A program made the translations under genes and the position numbers. The notes beneath the pieces are model-generated. The model did not search any database. It saw nothing but the letters and a program-made list of their open reading frames with translations, and was not told where the DNA came from. Below, one piece after another: positions 59,901 to 64,000 of a stretch of 64,000 nt of DNA (position 1 is the stretch's first letter; each line of letters begins with the position of its first letter). Source of the stretch: Cryptomeria japonica (taxonomy: Eukaryota; Streptophyta; Pinopsida; Cupressales; Cupressaceae). The stretch is from positions 260,016,437 through 260,080,436 of the forward strand of contig NC_081410.1 of the NCBI RefSeq assembly GCF_030272615.1, written 5' to 3'.

Positions 59901-60162
59901 GTGAAGTAACATTAAGAAAGGTGTTTATGATATCATTCTCTTCCTCTAGGATAGCTAAATAGGAAGGGCACATTTTAGGAGAATTATCAAGATCACTCTT
60001 AAAGACTACATCCTTAGAGCATGGGAGAGTCTCAAAGGGATTGGTAGAAACTATTTTAGGCACTAAAATGTTGTTATAGATTGGGGGAGGTTCTTTAGAA
60101 GAAGGAAAAATTGAAACAAGGGAAGCTAACCCATTATCACATCTATGGAATGAATGCATCAT
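56983..60162 (-). CDS. Intact 1059-residue gag/protease-region protein of the nested element
   Basis: A single uninterrupted frame begins MMHSFHRCDNGLASLVSIFP. The start lies about 330 bp inside the 5' LTR end. Residues 1 to about 440 are Ser/Pro/Asp-rich and contain two diverged copies of a long repeat (with FKDLLPKHESLEKYV and FKDLPLKSETLESNV as landmarks). Residues about 440-500 hold three short repeats ending VQG(G) (NKPVLVVQGGYANDSFC). AHTYNTRNNRKPNPPP follows, then a retropepsin-like domain: LIDNGSGLNVCSINL with the D-x-G-S site shape, and NLLLGRPWIHSMQAVPSTLH. A G-patch-like segment is NGCGTHEQGMKVPLE. The C-terminus has a hydrophobic stretch (FIILYMFLISLI). There is no zinc knuckle, RT or integrase. 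The presumed role is polyprotein or structural; the function is not established. Confidence 0.85.
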   Translation of the reverse strand: MMHSFHRCDNGLASLVSIFPSSKEPPPIYNNILVPKIVSTNPFETLPCSKDVVFKSDLDNSPKMCPSYLAILEEENDIINTFLNVTSPSLHDASLSEKVLMDIDLFSPKVGPSNGGMLVQQEVMNTSFKDLLPKHESLEKYVHVPPKKHSLHEDPFVQEDYIISTFPIDGISFSNKIPTRDDELMINAYPSPKVCLTHRHPLEKEDEIISTFLNSLSPKDHIEHILRKEDEFNTSIDALPSKDEELINNVISSPEIDNTSNIPFNNLTIWDEPLEEGVDYSLSLDSFSPSLNLNYSPSKNKASPSPQLGSTHKETLVQSKMVNISFKDLPLKSETLESNVDPSPREFIPHVDPLMIEDDMTFPSITLPTRTSMPIPCLSPKIDLIHDKILVQEKTINNSSNTFVHSSKPSSINLIHVNETPNKPLFTVQGACPSQNSQPLNKPVLVVQGGYANDSFCTPKKPIIIVQGGYSTKSPYEYAKQLTRESYHAVAHTYNTRNNRKPNPPPVIPTSLPPSQPILLQAPRISQVLGKEYDLIEQLKATPAKISLWDLIQTSSAHHGILQDALKDLNVSPPNTSSNIVSLVNSVMNPKAQIVFTQDELPTSEIQHQYDPLMIVVIINDTAIRRTLIDNGSGLNVCSINLLHKMNVDTSLIEPNSHPIRGFDNVAKSSLGIITLPITVGPVTLPTPIHVMSGNLTYNLLLGRPWIHSMQAVPSTLHRHVKFIYNNKTYTLIGDTNLQACLQTSTSKGSSSKPSSSSDDSLNKIPMDESLPSDNQNSLDEPKAPKEDPSRLESTHEKAFDPEKVLTEDDWGSLDFNPTFVGEYRVPPRVLKVKEKEETRNQSILPEPMSNNFVAASQTSSPHTSNYEEFDSLSYEKPPSLPEMADCYGRGFCIFAKHGYHGNGCGTHEQGMKVPLETNFHNYAFGLSYNPCKRTKAFKRPSLNVNAIFSSNDDLTSTKSSSTSINSYSPHKEILAMNKSLYDSPQISKSTYESLSPIHHKVLSSRDKALINYTHPSSNISCDFSSSIFIILYMFLISLIVEHLACYIQIPHSIYHVFK

Positions 60163-60465
60163 GACAACAATTTTCCTCTTTCAAATGATAACACATACAA
60201 AATAGAAGGAAATGTTCAATGCAAGCACTTAAAATATATATTTAGAAAATGAAATTTATGATTCAAATGAGTTCCTAAATCAGATTTGAAATTATTGATC
60301 CCAATTAAGCTATCCACAACTTCAACTTTGAATTGAAAAATTAGGGTTTTAGCAAAAAAATCCTCTAAATTTTTGAATCTTGCAAGAAATTAAAACTTTT
60401 AAATACAAATTTGAATTTGAAAACACTCAAATTTGAAAACATAAATCAGAATTGGAGAAGATTGG

Positions 60466-60488
60466 AGTTCACGTCGGGTTCACCAAAA
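60466..60488 (-). promoter_or_regulatory. Primer-binding-site-like motif of the nested element
   Basis: On the element strand the LTR end CCACACA is followed by TTTTGGTGAACCCGACGTGA. Worn relatives occur after the LTRs ending at 35504 and 49195. Confidence 0.8.
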
Positions 60489-62162
60489 TGTGTGGGAGAA
60501 AAAGTGACACTAAGCAAACATGCCCTAATCTCACTTTCAACCACACACTTGTGGAATACGAAAGAGCCTAGAGGTATCACACAATTGGCTACTTCTTTTT
60601 GTGGAAGAGAGAGCCACGGGATACCTATTAGGATTTCTATTCCTTTGTTGTAATAGAAAGATGAAATGATGCAAGTTCAATTCCTAACCCCAAAGTGCAA
60701 GTATGAACTAATAACAAGATTGCAGAATTGAACTTAAACAATGGAAAGCTGTAAACACAAGGACAAGACAAGAATGTAAATGCGTACCCAGAGTTAAAAT
60801 CTGACTGAAAATGTTCGGGACGGGGGCGCAGGCGCCACTGTCCTGATTTTGCCCCTGAAACTGTTCCGAAAACTGTTGTTTTTGCACTCTGGAAAAGCTG
60901 TCAAAAATGCTGAAAATGCTGTCTATCAGGAGGACCAGGGCGCCCAGCGCCCCTGTCCCAGGGACCAGGGCACCCAGTGCCCCTATCCTGGCAGGACCAG
61001 GGTGCCCCACACCCCTGTCCTGGTCTTTTGCTCTGAAATTTGGTGGGAAGGTCGGTCTTAGTCTGCTTCTCCCGGATCTGCAACCTGCGGCGTCGTCCGA
61101 GTCCCGAAACCTGCACTTATATCTGAAAAGGTGTGGTGGGTGGCTATATAGGGTTTTGCCTTAGTCAAACCCCCACTTCGGTGATTTCCACCTCCACGAA
61201 TAGCCAAGTTGTATTGTAAAATGTATTGTGTGTGCAGACCTAGTGTGTGTGCAAGGTCCTTAAATGCAAGAAAGCAAACTAGAGCAACCTAGAAAGTAAA
61301 CCCTAATTGCTTGTAAATGATAATGTAAATGCTCTAAATCAAGATGCAAAGTGATCTAAAGCATGAATAAAGGATATATTGAAGCTTATGCAAAGACATG
61401 AAAACAACATGAAATCATACCCAACCCTCAAGGGAGGAGTACAAGCCAATCTTCAGTCGGTAATTTCCTATTGTTCTTCAATGTCTTCCAAGCCCTAAGT
61501 GGATGAATGAATTTGATAAGTGCTTGATAGAGGAATGTTGAATGTTGTTGAATTCTTCAAAGATCTGCTCTTTCGCTGCATATGAGGTTCCTGAAAACAA
61601 AAATCCCATCCTTTCAAATGAAGAAAGAGAGCTCTTATGTATGAAACCCTAGGTCTTAATTTCAACTTTAGGCCAACTTAGAGATTGAATCTCCCACCAA
61701 TTTCTTGGGTTTAAGCTTTATTTTATGATTGGATCGCGCTCCTAAAATTTCGGGAAAAATGTCCGGGACCATGTTGCACTCCGGGCGCCATGGTCCTGAC
61801 AACTTTTCACCAAATTTTCAGGACTGTCGGATATGATGATTTTAGAGAGAATCCCGAAGTTACAGGTGATTTCGAGATGTTTTGACCCCCGAAATCAAGC
61901 CCCCAAGTTCAAAATAGGACCTAATTAGGGTTTTTGATTAAATGATGTATTGGAGGAATAAAATGAAAAGGGCACACTTTAACGAAAGGGCCCAACTTTA
62001 TGATGTGAAAGATGATGAAATAGAACCTTAGACCTAATTAATTTGATTAATTAAGTGCTAAAGGGGAAATGTAATGCAAAATGAAAAATGCGCCAAGGCG
62101 GGTGCTAAACTAGGTGTGAAATTGTACCACCCTAGCAAGTGCGTACAATTTACGACGCTACA
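60489..62162 (-). repeat. 5' LTR of the nested element
   Basis: 1674 bp, near-identical to 53682-55292. TATA box (minus) at 61144-61151. It contains the three-unit GC-rich hairpin array. Confidence 0.95.
60932..61023. repeat. Three tandem GC-rich hairpins in the 5' LTR
   Basis: Units at 60932-60959, 60962-60990 and 60994-61023 all begin GGACCAGGG. Their stems differ but each pairs with itself: GGGCGC/GCGCCC, GGGCAC/GTGCCC and GGGTG/CACCC. The partner LTR has one unit, which accounts for most of the 63-bp length difference. Confidence 0.85.
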
Positions 62163-63312
62163 GATACATTATTCTTTCCAATGTCCTCTATAGAAGGGGT
62201 TATAACGGCCTTCTTCTCCATTGTCTTAACAAAAATGAGATCCCTATTACTCTTGAGGAGGCACATATAGGTTCTTGTGAGGGGCATTTTGGTGGTAAAT
62301 ATTTGGTTCAAAGGTCGCTCTGAATGGGATACTATTGGCAAACTATCGAAAGGGATTCCTTTGTGTTTGTAAAATAGTGTCATCAGTTTCAGCAACATAA
62401 CAATTTTATTCATGATCCTACACACAAACTTAGGTAGCAAGTGACCTCTTGGCCCTTTTCCTTGTGGGGTTTGGATCTTATTCGTAAAATTTCCCCTGCT
62501 TCCCAAGGACATAATTTCATTCTTATTGCCATGAATTATTTTATGAAGTGGGTAGAAGTCATTCCTCTTCAATCCACTACAGCTGATGTAATCTGTCAGT
62601 TTATTCTAGACAACATTATTTCTTGATTTGGTATAACTTCCACTTTCATTTATTATAATGATACCTCATTTATGAACAAAGGCGTGATGAAATTCCTTGA
62701 GAAATATCACATTCAACATCATTTTTCTACACCATACTATACTCAATCAAATGGTCATGTTGAAGCTTCTAATAGGATCACTGAATACATTCTGCACATG
62801 GTAAGGAATGGCATACCCAATTGACCTATTCTCTTTGGGCCTATTGAACAAGTGTTCACATAGCTACGGGTACTACTCCTTATAATGTTGTTTATGGTGT
62901 TGATGTAATTATGCCTTTGGAGTTGGATATTCTTTCACTGAGAGTCTCTCTTAAGGGGATAATTGATGATGATTCATATTGAGAACAATGTCTCCAACAA
63001 ATTTAAATGCTTGATAAACATTTCATACATTCTGTTGAGCATATTCAATCTTATCATAAGGCTTTACAATGAAGCTTATATAATGACAAGGTTGTTCAAT
63101 GTTCCTTCTCTATGGGTGATTTGGTACTATATGAGAATCAACGCAACATGAATGCTTTACCAGAAGAAAAAGGAAATTTTAGCTCAAATTGGCTTGGACC
63201 ATACATCATCATCGATGTTTAAGAATTAGGTGTTTACAAAATTGCAGACATGGAGGTTACACCTCTTAAGGAACCCATAAATACTATGCATCTTTGTAGA
63301 TATTATGCTTAA
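62163..63312 (+). pseudogene. pol: Integrase of Ty3 element B, continuation after the nested insertion
   Basis: It continues the frame cut at 53681 with YRRGYNGLLL and EEAHIGSCEGHFGGKYLVQR (62250-62310), then a worn zinc pair near 62375. WPFSLWGLDLIRKISPASQG (62447) and NYFMKWVEVIPLQSTTADVI carry the first Asp region, and YYNDTSFMNKGVMKFLEKYH (about 62650-62710) is the second-Asp block with the usual DNGT changed. SNGHVEASNRI (62749) keeps the catalytic Glu. The C-terminal blocks are VYGVDVIMPLELDI-like text near 62890, a GDLVLYE box near 63116 (frame-changed) and a final PIN/HLCRYYA-type end at about 63312. Stops occur near 62625, 62823 and 62982. Confidence 0.87.
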
Positions 63313-64000
63313 AAATTTTCCTTTCTTTCTCTACATTGCTTTTCCTCTTAATTGAGTGATATGTTAGCATGTCTTCATTAAATCATATGGTATTAGATAC
63401 ATTTTATTTAATATGAATTACTTCATTCTCAACAAACATCTTTAGTTTTGGTTGTCTTGAATTCATTATGTAGTTTCTTAGGAATTTACATTTTGTTAAG
63501 CTAGCTTATCATTCAATTTTACTTGTGTATTGTGTTAAGATTATATCATGTTGTGTTTAATTAAGATTTCTATTAGATCACATTATATATGCACTTTAAC
63601 ATAAATACATTACATTATTTGTAGCATTTAATTGAACACTTAGTTGTTTAGTTAAATCACACATGTATCAATTTAATCATGAAATTATTGAGCAATCAAT
63701 CACATGAGTATTAAATTAGACATACATGTAAATATTTCCAATTTTTTTACTTTAATCAAAGCAATACCACACATTGTTTTGTAATTAAAGGAACACATTT
63801 GAGACAAAAATATCATATATATATATATATATATAACAAAAATTATTCGATACAAAATATACATATCATCCCACTAGTACAAAATGTGGTATGCATATCA
63901 CTAACTCTATGGATGGTAGCTATTTGACCCCTTTGGTCCCTATTGTGCTGGTCCCATGTGTTTGTGTTAATAGGTAGATGTGGACCGTGAGTGACTCCTT
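63313..64000 (+). other. 3' untranslated sequence of element B, AT-rich; (AT)n run
   Basis: No gene seen. An (AT)n microsatellite occupies about 63815-63835. The 3' LTR of element B should lie beyond the window; nothing here matches 48331-49195. Confidence 0.5.

Larger units (their letters stand above)
53682..62162 (-). mobile_element. Nested non-autonomous LTR element (minus) with an intact 1059-codon ORF
   Basis: LTRs at 53682-55292 and 60489-62162 start TGTGTGGGAGAAAAAG and end GACGCTACA in plus text, so on the element strand they run TGTAGCGTC..CCACACA. A polypurine tract inside the left LTR and a PBS inside the right LTR fix the minus orientation. Flanking pentamers are GATAT (53677-53681) and GATAC (62163-62167), a target duplication with one change. 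The integrase frame of element B resumes directly after it, proving a clean insertion. By eye the LTRs differ at about 30 sites over 1.6 kb plus a 63-bp copy-number change. The interior codes for one gag/protease-region protein and no pol. Confidence 0.95.

Noticed and set aside
56983-60162. The 1059-codon ORF as a host gene
   Set aside because: It lies between LTRs, PBS and polypurine tract of one element, and its decayed homologue occupies the gag/protease position of Ty3 element B.
60708-61164. Overlapping open frames on both strands over the GC-rich hairpins
   Set aside because: They lie wholly inside an LTR, are absent or altered in the partner LTR and contain only low-complexity Pro/Gly-rich text caused by the hairpin repeats.

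Overview
The window is a stretch of a large, AT-rich seed-plant nuclear genome, probably a gymnosperm (inference from the density of old nested retrotransposons and from the protein families seen). I found no intact cellular gene, no tRNA or rRNA gene and nothing of bacterial or organellar type. Nearly every coding trace belongs to a transposable element, and only one long reading frame (a 1059-codon frame on the minus strand at 56983-60162) is free of stops.

Layout. 1-1559: the 5' part of a LINE (minus), with endonuclease and start of reverse transcriptase (RT), decayed and cut by the window edge. 1560-7000: a degenerate plus-strand unit with an LTR-like promoter region, a repeat-rich leader and a long broken ORF of unknown function. 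9180-34428: one minus-strand Ty3/gypsy element of Tat type, broken up by later insertions. Its pol lies at 9180-12480, its protease region at 12480-13930, the C-terminal part of gag at 23890-24577 and the N-terminal part at about 33030-34428. Inside it sit a non-autonomous LTR element (14807-22172) with a four-zinc-knuckle gag and a large unknown ORF, an unclassified stretch (22173-23889), and a Ty1/copia element (24928-32232) with perfect GAATC target duplications.

34429-44770: a plus-strand LTR element with a strikingly G-poor, C-rich interior. Its 3' LTR is split by a 3.0 kb DNA transposon with about 335 bp terminal inverted repeats (41398-44403) that carries pentatricopeptide-repeat (PPR) gene fragments. 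The LTR then breaks off at a 13-bp perfect hairpin and joins a 5'-truncated Ty3 pol (44770-46735). 46890-48330 is a dense array of short, mutually diverged palindromes. 48370-63312 is a decayed plus-strand Ty3 element (called B here). Its integrase is split at 53681/62163 by a younger minus-strand non-autonomous relative (53682-62162) that carries the intact 1059-codon ORF. 63313-64000 is AT-rich sequence with an (AT)n run.

Recurrent theme. Several unrelated LTRs here are built from tandem short hairpins whose two arms vary together from unit to unit: GTGTAA/TTACAC, GGGCGC/GCGCCC, TTAATTAAATAAA and AAGGAATT/AATTCCTT types. This is the most unusual signal in the window. The second is the set of non-autonomous elements that keep gag or protease-region ORFs but lack pol.
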